Positions 24,256 through 32,502 of a stretch of 37,678 nucleotides of DNA are shown here, one piece after another. The notes under the pieces were generated by a model. The model was not told the DNA's origin, did no database searches, and saw only the letters and a program-made list of their open reading frames with translations. Position 1 is the stretch's first letter. Every line of letters starts with the position of its first letter. Origin of the DNA: CAYSCS01 sp964429695 (GTDB lineage Bacteria > Acidobacteriota > Aminicenantia > Aminicenantales > Aminicenantaceae). The stretch is taken from positions 1 to 37,678 of the forward strand of contig CAYSCS010000046.1 in assembly GCA_964429695.1 (NCBI GenBank), in the 5' to 3' direction. Position numbers and translations under genes: made by a program.

Positions 24256-24828
24256 TTCCCCGATTTTATTGAACCAGAGAATTTCCTCAAGTTTTTTTCT
24301 TTTCTTTTTCTTCAAGGAAAGCTCTTCATGATAACCCATGGCTATGAGGGAGACTACCTTAAACTTGCGGGGAATGTTGAAGAATTTTCTGGTTTTTCGG
24401 ATGTTGAACCAGCCTATCCAACACGTGCCCAAGCCAAGCTCTTCCGCTTGAAGCACGATGTGCTCTCCTGCTATCCCGATATCAATCAAGTAGAACTGAA
24501 TACCCTGAATTTGACGTCCTATGCGATTAGCAATTATATCCAGGCGAGCCAGGATGAGAATAAGAACCGGGGCTTTTGAAGCGAACTTAGAAATGGAATA
24601 TATCCCAGAAAACGCTACCTTAGAAAACCTTTCCTTAAGCGCGGGATCATCTATGACAAGAAACCTCCACGGCTGAACATTATCAGCTGAAGGTGCAACC
24701 CTTGCAGCTTCAATACACATTATTATTTTCTCCCTCTCAACTCGTTTAGGCAGAAAACGTCTGATGCTTCTCCTTTTCTGCACAAGGCTTCTAAATGGCA
24801 TTGAATCTTTTTCAGTCTGCTTTTCCAT
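24187..24828 (-). CDS. Nitroreductase-family FMN oxidoreductase
   Basis: A 213-aa protein with QKRRSIRRF, RVAPSADNVQPWRF, the central LGLGTCWIGWF motif and the closing MGYHEE, all typical of the FMN-dependent nitroreductase fold. It is only distantly similar to the other nitroreductase in the window, which carries different residues around the flavin. GAGGTG lies a few bases before the ATG. The lysine-rich C-terminal extension (after about residue 190) is coded in the region where the gene overlaps the 3' end of the convergent membrane-protein gene, so the tail may be a late addition through stop-codon loss. Single gene with no partner on its strand; substrate unknown. Confidence 0.87.
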   Translation of the reverse strand: MEKQTEKDSMPFRSLVQKRRSIRRFLPKRVEREKIIMCIEAARVAPSADNVQPWRFLVIDDPALKERFSKVAFSGIYSISKFASKAPVLILILARLDIIANRIGRQIQGIQFYLIDIGIAGEHIVLQAEELGLGTCWIGWFNIRKTRKFFNIPRKFKVVSLIAMGYHEELSLKKKKRKKLEEILWFNKIGESDFNFKRSLEQEGKDDGESEIG

Positions 24829-24894
24829 CTTTACACCTCATTTTTTTCTCAAATGATAATTCACTCCCTCCTTGACTCTGTTAAAGGTTCATTC

Positions 24895-24926
24895 AAGGTG
24901 AGGAGCCTCTTTATTCATCTCACCTT
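24895..24926. repeat. Inverted repeat AAGGTGAG/CTCACCTT
   Basis: Perfect 8-bp arms at 24895-24902 and 24919-24926 with a 16-base loop, inside the 409-bp spacer. No T run follows, so it does not look like a simple terminator; it may be an operator or part of a structured RNA. Confidence 0.4.
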
Positions 24927-25176
24927 CATGACTTACTTTCTAGTAATTCTCCTCTACTAATTTCAATTTCTTTTAGTTGACCCAATAGATTTAAAAAGGC
25001 TCTACTTTTCTAGTTTCGGATTGGGTAAGGTATTTTTTATATCAAAAAAAACTTTCTTTAGCGAGTTAGCGAGAAAAAGAAAAAAGGAAACATTTGCATA
25101 AGTCTCAAAAAAGGAAAAAAGTTTATACACGTTTTTGCCTTGGGCTTCGATAAAGAAAGTTAAATGAGGAAATGAT

Positions 25177-25205
25177 TTGCTATGATTAGTAACATTTGAT
25201 ATAGT
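25177..25205 (+). promoter_or_regulatory. Promoter of the lipoprotein gene
   Basis: TTGCTA (4 of 6), a 17-base spacer and TATAGT (5 of 6) lie 32 bases before the ATG at 25238. AGGAGG at 25228-25233 would sit in the short leader. Confidence 0.55.
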
Positions 25206-25237
25206 CTAAGAAGTTATCCACTTTTCGAGGAGGAGAA

Positions 25238-26236
25238 ATGAAAAAATTTACTCTTACTTTGAGCACCTTGATCCTTGTCTTCTTCACAATGCTCTTCTGC
25301 GGTAAGAAACCAGAGGCTTCAAAGGCTATGGAATCTAAGACTGAAGACCTGCTCAAGTTCATCCCTGGAGAGACAAAGGGAGTCATTTTTCTTGATATGC
25401 ACAGGATTATGACCACAGAAATGGCCAATAAGTTAATTAAAGAAGATAAGAATTATAAAAAATATGAGGAGTTTATTCAGAAGACAGGGATAGACCCCCA
25501 AAAAGATGTCTATTTTGTTGCAGTCTCATTGGGCGGAGAATTGGGTGAGAAAAAAAATATGGAAGGGGCAGGAGTAGTAAACCTAAAATATAAAAAAGAA
25601 ACCTTGCTTTCTCTGATTAGGGAAAAAGCAGAAGAGGAAGGTCAGGCCGTGCTCGAGGAAGACTACAATGGAATTACCGTTTATGGAATAAAAGAAGAAG
25701 AGGATGAAGACGAGGGACACTTTTCTTTCCTAGACGATTCTCATCTCGTTGTCGGCAATAGAAATGGAGTTAAATCGGTTCTTGATGTTATTCAAAAAAA
25801 GAGACAGAATGTTTTTAAAAATCAGGCTCTCTCTGACCTAATCCAGAAGACAAATAAGAACGCCATGCTTTGGGGTGCTATCCTCTTTCCCCCAGCAGCA
25901 AGGGAAGAGGCTGCATCAAAAAATCCTATGCTTCAGAATTTAAAAGATATAAGCGCTACTTCATTCTTCTTCGACTATAAAAACAAGGCTATTGATTTAG
26001 AAATAAACTTAATGAGCAGCGATGAGACCAAGAATAAACAAATCGCGGATCTCCTCAATGGATTCAAGGCAATGGGAGGCATGGCTGCTGCGGAGAAACC
26101 CGAGGTTGGGGAATTGATGAATAAGATTCAGATCCAAGCCCTTAAAGATCAGATTAAGGTAACAGCAAGCATACCCGAGGCTCTGATCGACAAACTCAAA
26201 GAGAAAAAACCAGAGAAAGAAGAGGAACAAAAATAG
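25238..26236 (+). CDS. Putative exported lipoprotein of unknown function
   Basis: A 332-aa protein with a signal sequence (MKKFTLTLSTLILVFFTMLFCG). C22 could be lipidated, although the residues before it (MLF) differ from the usual L-A/S-G/A lipobox. The mature part has alternating strand and helix segments, including VIFLDMHRIM, KDVYFVAVSLGG, NGITVYGIKEE, SHLVVGNRNGVKSVLD and MLWGAILFPP. This layout (repeated assessments of a small alpha/beta unit with a GNxxGV motif) recalls DUF3352-type proteins, but the match is loose. The C-terminus is highly charged (KLKEKKPEKEEEQK). It has its own promoter and an excellent ribosome-binding site and is followed by a convergent hairpin, so it is monocistronic. 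Probably envelope-located. Confidence 0.75.
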   Translation: MKKFTLTLSTLILVFFTMLFCGKKPEASKAMESKTEDLLKFIPGETKGVIFLDMHRIMTTEMANKLIKEDKNYKKYEEFIQKTGIDPQKDVYFVAVSLGGELGEKKNMEGAGVVNLKYKKETLLSLIREKAEEEGQAVLEEDYNGITVYGIKEEEDEDEGHFSFLDDSHLVVGNRNGVKSVLDVIQKKRQNVFKNQALSDLIQKTNKNAMLWGAILFPPAAREEAASKNPMLQNLKDISATSFFFDYKNKAIDLEINLMSSDETKNKQIADLLNGFKAMGGMAAAEKPEVGELMNKIQIQALKDQIKVTASIPEALIDKLKEKKPEKEEEQK

Positions 26237-26261
26237 AATAATCCCCTAAAAAAATATGCTC

Positions 26262-26290
26262 CCCCATTCTGCTTGAAAGAAGCGGAGGGG
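26262..26290. terminator. Hairpin between convergent genes, possible bidirectional terminator
   Basis: CCCC (262-265) and TCTGCTT (268-274) pair with AAGCGGA (280-286) and GGGG (287-290) around a GAAAG loop, with one G-T pair and a two-base bulge. It fills the gap between the lipoprotein stop and the permease stop. It lacks a strong T run on either side, so its strength is uncertain. Confidence 0.45.
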
Positions 26291-27091
26291 CTAATCCTCA
26301 AAGAGATATTCTTTCTTGGAAAATATGAAGCAGGCAAGAGCAAGAAAGGCAAAGGTGAGGAGGAAAAGCATTCCCATTGCTTTCGCAACGGGTGTGGGCT
26401 CTAGACGGAAGTGAAGAAAGGAAAATCTTTCTTCACTTGGGGCAGGAAGGAGCGACTTGAGATAATGAACAATGGTAAATTTTTGGGTTGAGCCAGGAAA
26501 GTAATGGACTATATTTTCCCAGCCAAAGCCGAAAAGAAGGGGAAAAATTATTGATTTTCTCAAAAAGGTCCCTATTAGAGTAAAGAAAGCAGAGTAACAA
26601 ATAAGGCCAAAAGAGAGGACGGCTGCATATCTTAAAAGCAGAAGATAGAGTCTCATCTCCAAAAGTCTTTCCACATTCAACACCAAAAATGAGAAGAGAA
26701 CACCAAATCCTGTCATCAAAAGAGAAAGCAAGGTATAAGCTGAGTATTTGCCCAGAATGATCGAAGATTTAGGTATAGGCCTTGTAGTCAAGTAAGTTAA
26801 GGTTCTCCCTTCAAGTTCTTCAGCACAGATAGAAGTTCCAAAAAAAGCGGAGAGGATAAGAATTAAAAACTGAAGATAAACGACCATTATCATGTTAGAG
26901 AAGATGAAAACTCCTTCTAACTCTGCTTCCCCTGAGTATATCCGGGCGAATTTAATGCTCATGGCTATGATCACAGGGAGAAAACAGATGAGGTAAAAAA
27001 CTTTCGTTTTTCTGGCCTTCAATGCTAAGGGGAAAAATATGGAAAAGATTTTTCCAATCGAACCCAAGTGAAAATGGATAAATGAATCCAT
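26291..27091 (-). CDS. ABC-2 type transporter permease
   Basis: A 266-aa membrane protein with six hydrophobic segments in the ABC-2 layout. The cytoplasmic loop ICAEELEGRTLTYLTTRPIPKSSIILGKY after the second segment is diagnostic of ABC-2/NosY-type permeases. The C-terminus ends in a final membrane segment followed by FSKKEYLFED. It is the last of four genes in a transporter operon and starts 10 bases after the ATPase at 27102, with which it presumably pairs. Substrate unknown; such systems export antibiotics, sodium, lipids or maturation factors. Confidence 0.85.
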   Translation of the reverse strand: MDSFIHFHLGSIGKIFSIFFPLALKARKTKVFYLICFLPVIIAMSIKFARIYSGEAELEGVFIFSNMIMVVYLQFLILILSAFFGTSICAEELEGRTLTYLTTRPIPKSSIILGKYSAYTLLSLLMTGFGVLFSFLVLNVERLLEMRLYLLLLRYAAVLSFGLICYSAFFTLIGTFLRKSIIFPLLFGFGWENIVHYFPGSTQKFTIVHYLKSLLPAPSEERFSFLHFRLEPTPVAKAMGMLFLLTFAFLALACFIFSKKEYLFED

Positions 27092-27101
27092 GAAGCTTAT
27101 C

Positions 27102-28028
27102 CTATTTTCCGATTAAATAATCAAACACAGCCTGGAGATTGTCATCCGGAGAAGTAATTTCCCTGACCTCTATCCGACCCTCAACTATATGCATCGGAAG
27201 TTCGGTGAAAAACTTATCTCTGTTCCTAGTTTCAATTATCAATGAATCGGGTGAGGAACCGAATTGAAGTTTTATTACGTAATCTTTTTTTATAATCCTT
27301 GAAGCTAAGCCTCGAGGGTCACTACATTTTATAGAAATTATATGGGGATGAGTTTCGATTAATTCTCGAATGTAATGGACATCTCCTTCGGCAAATATTT
27401 TTCCTTGATGGATGAGAATTACCCTCTTGGTCATGGCTTCAATTTCAGGAAGAACATGGCTGGAAACAACGATAGTCTTCCCCTCTTCTCTATAATCCTT
27501 AATCAGACGGATGATCTTCCTCCTTCCCAGTGGATCTAACCCATTCAATGGCTCATCAAGAATGATTATTTCCGGATTGTGGGCTATGGCCTGAGCGATT
27601 TTAAGGCGCTGCCGCATTCCTCGGCTGTAGGCTTTTATGGGCCTGTCTTTATCTTCCCTCAACTCTACTATCTCCAAGGCTTTTTCAGCCTTGGTCTCAA
27701 TTTCTTTAGAGGAAAAGTTATGAAGCCGAAGTAGACTAGTGAGAAACTGCCATCCACTCATTTCTTCATAAAATGAGTCTTGCTCAGGGCAAAAACCGAC
27801 TATAAAAAACAACTTATAATTATTTCTTATTGCCTCACCCTTGATGGTAACCGAACCGATGTTTGGCTTTATCTGCCCTGAAATTAATTTTAAAAAAGTT
27901 GACTTACCCGCTCCATTAGGACCGAGGATTCCCGTAATTCCTTTCTCAATCTCAAGAGTAACATCACTCAACCCTAAAACATTTCTATACCATTTAGAGA
28001 GGTTTTGAGTCTTTATTACCGCTCTCAT
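27102..28028 (-). CDS. ABC transporter ATP-binding protein
   Basis: A 308-aa ATPase. Walker A GPNGAGKS (about 36-43), Q-loop FCPEQDSFYEEM, signature YSRGMRQRLKIAQAI and Walker B IIILDEPLNGLDP are all intact, followed by the H-loop SSHVLPE. The ABC signature has R in place of the usual second G of LSGGQ, as in many ABC-2 ATPases. A C-terminal domain of about 90 residues follows, typical of the CcmA/DrrA group. It overlaps the upstream permease gene by four bases and precedes another permease by 10 bases. Confidence 0.92.
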   Translation of the reverse strand: MRAVIKTQNLSKWYRNVLGLSDVTLEIEKGITGILGPNGAGKSTFLKLISGQIKPNIGSVTIKGEAIRNNYKLFFIVGFCPEQDSFYEEMSGWQFLTSLLRLHNFSSKEIETKAEKALEIVELREDKDRPIKAYSRGMRQRLKIAQAIAHNPEIIILDEPLNGLDPLGRRKIIRLIKDYREEGKTIVVSSHVLPEIEAMTKRVILIHQGKIFAEGDVHYIRELIETHPHIISIKCSDPRGLASRIIKKDYVIKLQFGSSPDSLIIETRNRDKFFTELPMHIVEGRIEVREITSPDDNLQAVFDYLIGK

Positions 28029-28894
28029 TTCACCACTTCCACCCCTCTAATCCTCTTGCCCAAAGCAATGGCAGAGGAAAATAAAATGGCGAGAATAATC
28101 AACAGAGAATAAAAACACGAAATCGGATAGGGTGCCTTCTGAGTAAAAATATAAGCGCCTATCTGCTGGAGGTTTGCTTTAATCGAGAGAAGCGAGAGAT
28201 AAGGATTACGGAAGATACTATATAAAACTCCGAAAAGCACATCTGGAAAAAAATATAAACTGAAAATAAAGATGCCCGAATACCTTCTGTTTTTTCCCAC
28301 CGAAGAAAGAAAGAGAGCATAAAATGAGAAAAATGTGGTGAGTAGAGTAGAGAATCCGAGAACCGAACCAATAAGGGAAGGATAGTTTCTCAGGAATTTG
28401 AAGCTCCCAGAAAAAATAATCTTGATGAGGATGAATAAGATTCCAGGTAGAAAAGTCAACAGAGAAAGGAAAAACACCAAAACTGTAGCTTTCCCCAAGA
28501 GATAATCACTCTTCTTCAAAGGGCGCGAAAAATAAAGTTGTAAGGCATTATGCCTCAGGTCATCAGAGATTAGACCTGCCCCAGCAAAGACAACCACCAT
28601 GACAAGCATAAATAGAAAAAAGTCGTTGGTGAAATAAGCCTTAAAATAAGATGGGTTCACCTCAAGGAAGCCTGCAGGGCCTCTTATCATATGCCTAAAG
28701 TCTTCCAGCCTTTCAGAAACATAAATACCGACAATAAAAAATAATGCAGGAAAAAGAGCCAGGAAAAAAAAGAGTTTGAAGAATCTCTGCTGAAAAGCTA
28801 AATTTATCCCCTGGCGTGTAATCGGCCACCAGGAAAATCTACTCTCTTGCAAACTTCCCTCCCAGTGAGCATATCCTCTTTCTCGGATGCCCAT
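28025..28894 (-). CDS. ABC-2 type transporter permease
   Basis: A 289-aa membrane protein. After an N-terminal cytoplasmic stretch (GYAHWEGSLQESRFSWWPITRQGINLAFQQRFF), a membrane helix and an extracytoplasmic loop lead to the ABC-2 core with ISDDLRHNALQLYFSRPLKKSDYLLGK, the standard loop of the family. About six membrane segments are seen. It starts one base after the stop of the upstream ATPase gene and overlaps the next ATPase gene (ATGA). The two permeases of the operon differ in length and sequence and may form a heterodimer. Confidence 0.86.
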   Translation of the reverse strand: MGIRERGYAHWEGSLQESRFSWWPITRQGINLAFQQRFFKLFFFLALFPALFFIVGIYVSERLEDFRHMIRGPAGFLEVNPSYFKAYFTNDFFLFMLVMVVVFAGAGLISDDLRHNALQLYFSRPLKKSDYLLGKATVLVFFLSLLTFLPGILFILIKIIFSGSFKFLRNYPSLIGSVLGFSTLLTTFFSFYALFLSSVGKNRRYSGIFIFSLYFFPDVLFGVLYSIFRNPYLSLLSIKANLQQIGAYIFTQKAPYPISCFYSLLIILAILFSSAIALGKRIRGVEVVK

Positions 28895-28895
28895 A

Positions 28896-29822
28896 TCAAT
28901 CTACCCCTACTACTCTTGTGAAAAGGTCTTCGAGGGAAGTCTGGCTCTTAACAAAATGACGAATCTGGATTTTCTCCTCTGCAGAGATTTTAAAGATAAT
29001 CTGGGGATCGACTTCCGGGGGCAGGAAAATCCGCCACAAACCATCCTCTCTAAATTCAATCTTGCATCCCATGAGCTTTAATTTTTCTTGAAATCCTGAA
29101 GTATCTCCTTTTACCTTAACTTCATACAGGCTATAATCAATCTGTTTGAGGTCACTGAGTTTACCTTCAGCCACCACTCTCCCCTTATCAAGGATGACTA
29201 CATAGGAACAGGTAGCCTCAATATCTGGAAGTATATGGGAAGAAATCAAGACTTGAATGTCCTTTTTTGAAGCTATATCCAGAATTAGCTCTAAAATTTC
29301 CCTTCTCCCTTGTGGATCAAGCCCGCTTGTAGGTTCATCCAGGAAAAGAAGCCTCGGATCATGTTGGATTGCTTGAGCAAGTTTAAGTCGCTGTTTCATG
29401 CCTCCTGAGTAAGTTTCCAGTTTTCTGTATCTTTCTTCCTCAAGACCAACATAAAAAAGAACCTCATGGGCACGCTTAATTGCTTCCTTTCTTGGCATAC
29501 CGGAAAGTTCCCCGAGATAGGAAATGAAGGAAACCGCATCAATACCGGGGATAAAGCAATCATCCTCGGGCATGTAGCCGACATACCTTCTTATCATTCT
29601 TTGTTGGGTACGGATATCGTAACCCAGGACTTTCCCTTCTCCTCTATCAGGGGTGAGAAAACCAAGCAAGATGCGAATGAGAGTGCTTTTACCCGCGCCG
29701 TTTGGACCCAATAAGCCGATTGCACCCTGGGGAAGGTTGACTTCAATTCCATCGAGGGCTTTGACCTTCCCGTAACTGAAATGAAGGTTCTGAACCTGGA
29801 TGCTCATCTTCTCATGTCCCAC
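28896..29822 (-). CDS. ABC transporter ATP-binding protein
   Basis: A 308-aa ATPase, first gene of the four-gene transporter operon. Walker A GPNGAGKS, Q-loop YMPEDDCFIPG, signature YSGGMKQRLKLAQAI, Walker B LLFLDEPTSGLDP and the H-loop SSHILPD are complete. A C-terminal accessory region of about 90 residues ends in SLEDLFTRVVGVD, the common end of CcmA-like ATPases. It has a purine-rich stretch before the ATG. It lies 44 bases downstream of the phosphoglycerate mutase gene, so readthrough from that promoter is likely. Confidence 0.93.
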   Translation of the reverse strand: MGHEKMSIQVQNLHFSYGKVKALDGIEVNLPQGAIGLLGPNGAGKSTLIRILLGFLTPDRGEGKVLGYDIRTQQRMIRRYVGYMPEDDCFIPGIDAVSFISYLGELSGMPRKEAIKRAHEVLFYVGLEEERYRKLETYSGGMKQRLKLAQAIQHDPRLLFLDEPTSGLDPQGRREILELILDIASKKDIQVLISSHILPDIEATCSYVVILDKGRVVAEGKLSDLKQIDYSLYEVKVKGDTSGFQEKLKLMGCKIEFREDGLWRIFLPPEVDPQIIFKISAEEKIQIRHFVKSQTSLEDLFTRVVGVD

Positions 29823-29866
29823 TCATTCTGGCTAATTTAAGGAAAGAATAATTTTTATAGTTACCA

Positions 29867-31465
29867 TTAACTCATGAGTTTTACTTGCTTTCCTTCCCCA
29901 TAAACGAGTGCTCTGTAGGCTTTTTCGATGCGATCCCAATTTTCTTCCCTATCCAAAGCCCAGAATCTTCCCATGACCGTCACAACCTTTCCTAAAGAAA
30001 GCTTACTACAAATTTCTTCAATCTTCCTCACATAAGCTGCTCCACTTTCTGGCTTCTCTCCTCGTCTGCCTATCAGGGCATGGATGAAAACTTCTCTAAG
30101 GTTGAGCTCATGAGCAAGGCTAAGCAGGGCAAAAAGATGGTTAATAGACCCGTGCGAACTGTAATGAGAGACAATTCCGAGTAAATGAAGCGACTTATTT
30201 TTCCTTTTCGCTTCTTCCATGGCTTCAAGAAGAATCTTGTTTTGGAAAAAACTGCCATCTGAAATAGACCTATCTATCTTCAGCCGGTCGAGGAGAATCC
30301 TTCTCCCTGCACCAAGATGGAGGTGCCCCGCCTCAGAATTACCTACCGTATCTGTAGGCATACCAACCTCTTCTCCTGAAGCCTTGAGCTTAGAATGAGG
30401 AAATTCAGACCAGAGGGCGTCAAAGTTTTCTGCCTTTGCTTCGAGTATCAAGTTCCCTTTTCTGGCTTCCCTTAAACCCCAACCATCTAGAATGAGGAGC
30501 ACCAGTTGTCTGGGAGGCTTAAGTTCTGAAGGCCTTTTAGCCAGAAGGGACCTCCCCGTCATTTCTGGAGGCTTCTCCATTCCCAGCAATTCGAGAAGCG
30601 TGGGAGCCACATCAGCAAGCTCCCCCTCTTCTTGAAGCTCCCAGCCTGAGTTCTTGGTGTTCGAAAAGTCAGCGAGGATGAAGGGGACCGGGTTTGCTGT
30701 ATGCCCGGTGTTTATTGAGCCATCCTCATATAACCATTCCTCTACTGTCCCGTGATCGGAAGTAACCACAAGAAGAATCTTTTGTCGACGACATTCTTCC
30801 ACAATTCTTCCCAATTCTCTGTCAACTGTCTTAACCGCTCTAAGCACCGCCTCCTTATTCTCAAGATGACCCACGACATCCACATTGGCAAGGTTCGCTA
30901 TAACGACTTCAAAACAGGGGTTGTCTATGGCTTCACAGACCCTCTCTGCTACCTCTCTTGCGCTCATTTCCGGTTTACTCGCATAAGAAAATATACCGGA
31001 GGGAGAAGGGATTGTTATCATTTCTTCTCCTTGAAAAAGCCCTCTCCTCTTTCCATTGAAGAAGTACCCAAGGTGAACGCTTTTTTCTGATTCTGTTATT
31101 TTGAGAACCCTCAACCCTGACTTGGTGACTACCTCTACGAAAGTATTCCTAATCTCTTCGTCAGATGGAAAAACAACCCTCGCCTTAAGAGCAGGGCTGT
31201 ATTCAATCATGGTGATAAAATTAAGACGTAGGGGCTTCTTTATCGGAAAATGATTGAAATTAATCTCAGTTAAGCTGCGGGTAAGTTCTATCTCTCTTTC
31301 TCCCCTTACATCATAAAAAATAACATAATCTCCATCCTGGAGCCTTCCGAGCGGCTTTCCTGAAGAGGAGAAAACAACGATGGGTTCGAGAGTTTCATCT
31401 TCCTCGCCTTCAAGATAGGCTCTTTTTATGGCCTCTACAAGAGGGAAATCTTTGTTCCTCGACAT
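29867..31465 (-). CDS. gpmI: 2,3-bisphosphoglycerate-independent phosphoglycerate mutase, circularly permuted
   Basis: Interconverts 3- and 2-phosphoglycerate in glycolysis. The 532-aa protein has the family's length but its halves are in reversed order. Residues 1-310 match the canonical C-terminal half, from AIKRAYLEGEEDE through EMTGRSLL; about 320-532 match the canonical N-terminal half, from LVLLILDGWGLRE to AYRALVYGEG. The break falls in the transferase domain loop after YGEG. Metal ligands and catalytic residues are retained: D327, S377 (nucleophile), D196, H200, D237, H238, H255. Substrate contacts R54, R57, K128, H438, R468, R500 and R506 also align. The DGRD loop reads GRRG (466-469), losing the second aspartate. 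A good promoter (31504-31532) and AGGGATG before the ATG show it is an intact gene. Confidence 0.93.
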   Translation of the reverse strand: MSRNKDFPLVEAIKRAYLEGEEDETLEPIVVFSSSGKPLGRLQDGDYVIFYDVRGEREIELTRSLTEINFNHFPIKKPLRLNFITMIEYSPALKARVVFPSDEEIRNTFVEVVTKSGLRVLKITESEKSVHLGYFFNGKRRGLFQGEEMITIPSPSGIFSYASKPEMSAREVAERVCEAIDNPCFEVVIANLANVDVVGHLENKEAVLRAVKTVDRELGRIVEECRRQKILLVVTSDHGTVEEWLYEDGSINTGHTANPVPFILADFSNTKNSGWELQEEGELADVAPTLLELLGMEKPPEMTGRSLLAKRPSELKPPRQLVLLILDGWGLREARKGNLILEAKAENFDALWSEFPHSKLKASGEEVGMPTDTVGNSEAGHLHLGAGRRILLDRLKIDRSISDGSFFQNKILLEAMEEAKRKNKSLHLLGIVSHYSSHGSINHLFALLSLAHELNLREVFIHALIGRRGEKPESGAAYVRKIEEICSKLSLGKVVTVMGRFWALDREENWDRIEKAYRALVYGEGKQVKLMS

Positions 31466-31503
31466 TTTATCATCCCTGGTATTTAAAATATTTTTGAATC
31501 TAT

Positions 31504-31532
31504 ACTATAGAAACGAAAAAAAACATTGTCAA
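31504..31532 (-). promoter_or_regulatory. Promoter of the permuted phosphoglycerate mutase gene
   Basis: On the minus strand a perfect TTGACA (31527-31532), a 17-base spacer and TATAGT (31504-31509, 5 of 6) lie about 38 bases before the ATG. The expected leader is about 30 bases. Confidence 0.7.
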
Positions 31533-31605
31533 ATTAACCTTAATTTTTCCCCAGTCGCAGTTAGTCAAAAGCTCATTCTAAGAGGAGCTCAGCGAGAAGT
31601 TAGCT

Positions 31606-32499
31606 TTAATCCTTGAAAAACTCAAGCAAGAGAACAGGGTCTATTCTGCTCTCTAAAACCCTCGCTCCCCAGTGGAGATGAGCTCCTGTCACCCTCCCTG
31701 TAGCACCGACTTCGCCTATAACTTCTCCCTTCTTGACTAAATCTCCCCGTCTTACCCTGAGCCTTGAAAAATGACAGTAAAGAGTGAAAAGGCCGAGACC
31801 ATGGTCAATGATAACGGTTTTCCCCGCAAAATAAAGTTCACTGGAAAGAACCACTTTTCCTGAGTTAGAGGCTAGGACCACCGTTCCCACTGGGGCGGTT
31901 ATATCAACACCACTGTGAGGAGAGCGTGGCTTGTTATTGAAAATCCTCCTTTCTCCGAAATTTTCGACCAGTTTTCCCTTACAAGGTAGGATGAATTCCC
32001 CTTCTCCAAGCCAAGAAGGAGAGAATATCAAAAAAATAGTCCTGAGCATCGCAGCTTCCATTTCTATTCTCTCCTGAACCTCGGGAGGAGGGGTAACAAA
32101 TCTCTCCTCCACCCATAGCCTTTTTTCCGGAAACAATCTTTCCCCCACTTGAATTTCGGTGGAAATATGTTCCCAATTTCTTCCTGAAGGCTTCAGAAAT
32201 ATCTCGATTGGGTAGGAACCTTCCTTAAGAGCAAGGTCAAGGCCGATAAGAGAGATAAAGTTCCCCAAACCTGAATCCTTTCCCATGAAATATTTTCGAC
32301 CTAAAAAGCTAATTGCACAGCTTTCTACTTTTTCCCTATCTTCGATAGAAATCTTTATCATTCCTCCAGGCGTGTTTTGCTTCAAGTTGAGTTTAATCTC
32401 AATCCCAGAGGGACTGAGGAGGAACCTTTCTTGTTGAGAAAAAAGAAATAGAGAAAAAGAAGTCAAACTCATCAAGAATATCAGAAGAATTCTTTTCAT
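31606..32499 (-). CDS. M23-family (LytM-like) peptidase, exported
   Basis: A 297-aa protein with a signal peptide (MKRILLIFLMSLTSFSLFLFSQ). Residues about 30-165 form an N-terminal beta domain unlike coiled-coil EnvC regions. The C-terminal LytM/M23 domain carries H195 and D199 (PHSGVD), H243 (YCHFS) and H274/H276 (TGAHLHW), so all four zinc or catalytic positions are intact and it should cut peptide cross-links in peptidoglycan in the periplasm. The domain ends with DPVLLLEF as usual. It starts three bases after the alpha/beta hydrolase stop and is co-transcribed with it. Confidence 0.9.
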   Translation of the reverse strand: MKRILLIFLMSLTSFSLFLFSQQERFLLSPSGIEIKLNLKQNTPGGMIKISIEDREKVESCAISFLGRKYFMGKDSGLGNFISLIGLDLALKEGSYPIEIFLKPSGRNWEHISTEIQVGERLFPEKRLWVEERFVTPPPEVQERIEMEAAMLRTIFLIFSPSWLGEGEFILPCKGKLVENFGERRIFNNKPRSPHSGVDITAPVGTVVLASNSGKVVLSSELYFAGKTVIIDHGLGLFTLYCHFSRLRVRRGDLVKKGEVIGEVGATGRVTGAHLHWGARVLESRIDPVLLLEFFKD

Positions 32500-32502
32500 T
32501 TT

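Larger units (their letters stand above)
24829..25237. other. 409-bp non-coding divergent region
   Basis: AT-rich spacer between the nitroreductase (minus) and the lipoprotein gene (plus). It holds an 8-bp stem-loop at 24895-24926, a short direct repeat (TAGCGAG twice near 25058-25073), runs of A and G, and the lipoprotein promoter at 25177-25205. No convincing gene is seen; a 35-codon frame at 24853-24960 has no ribosome-binding site. An unannotated small RNA is possible given the size, but nothing proves it. Confidence 0.5.

Noticed and set aside
24853..24960. 35-codon ORF with a hydrophobic C-terminus
   Set aside because: No ribosome-binding site, no promoter at suitable distance, overlaps the stem-loop; probably chance.
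25213..25222. DnaA-box-like TTATCCACT upstream of the lipoprotein gene
   Set aside because: A single near-match with no other boxes, no dnaA/dnaN genes and no unwinding region nearby; expected by chance in AT-rich DNA.
29867..31465. Phosphoglycerate mutase as an assembly artefact or two fused partial genes
   Set aside because: One uninterrupted frame of normal family length, with each half present once and complete, plus a promoter and ribosome-binding site; a misjoin would not give a clean permutation in frame.
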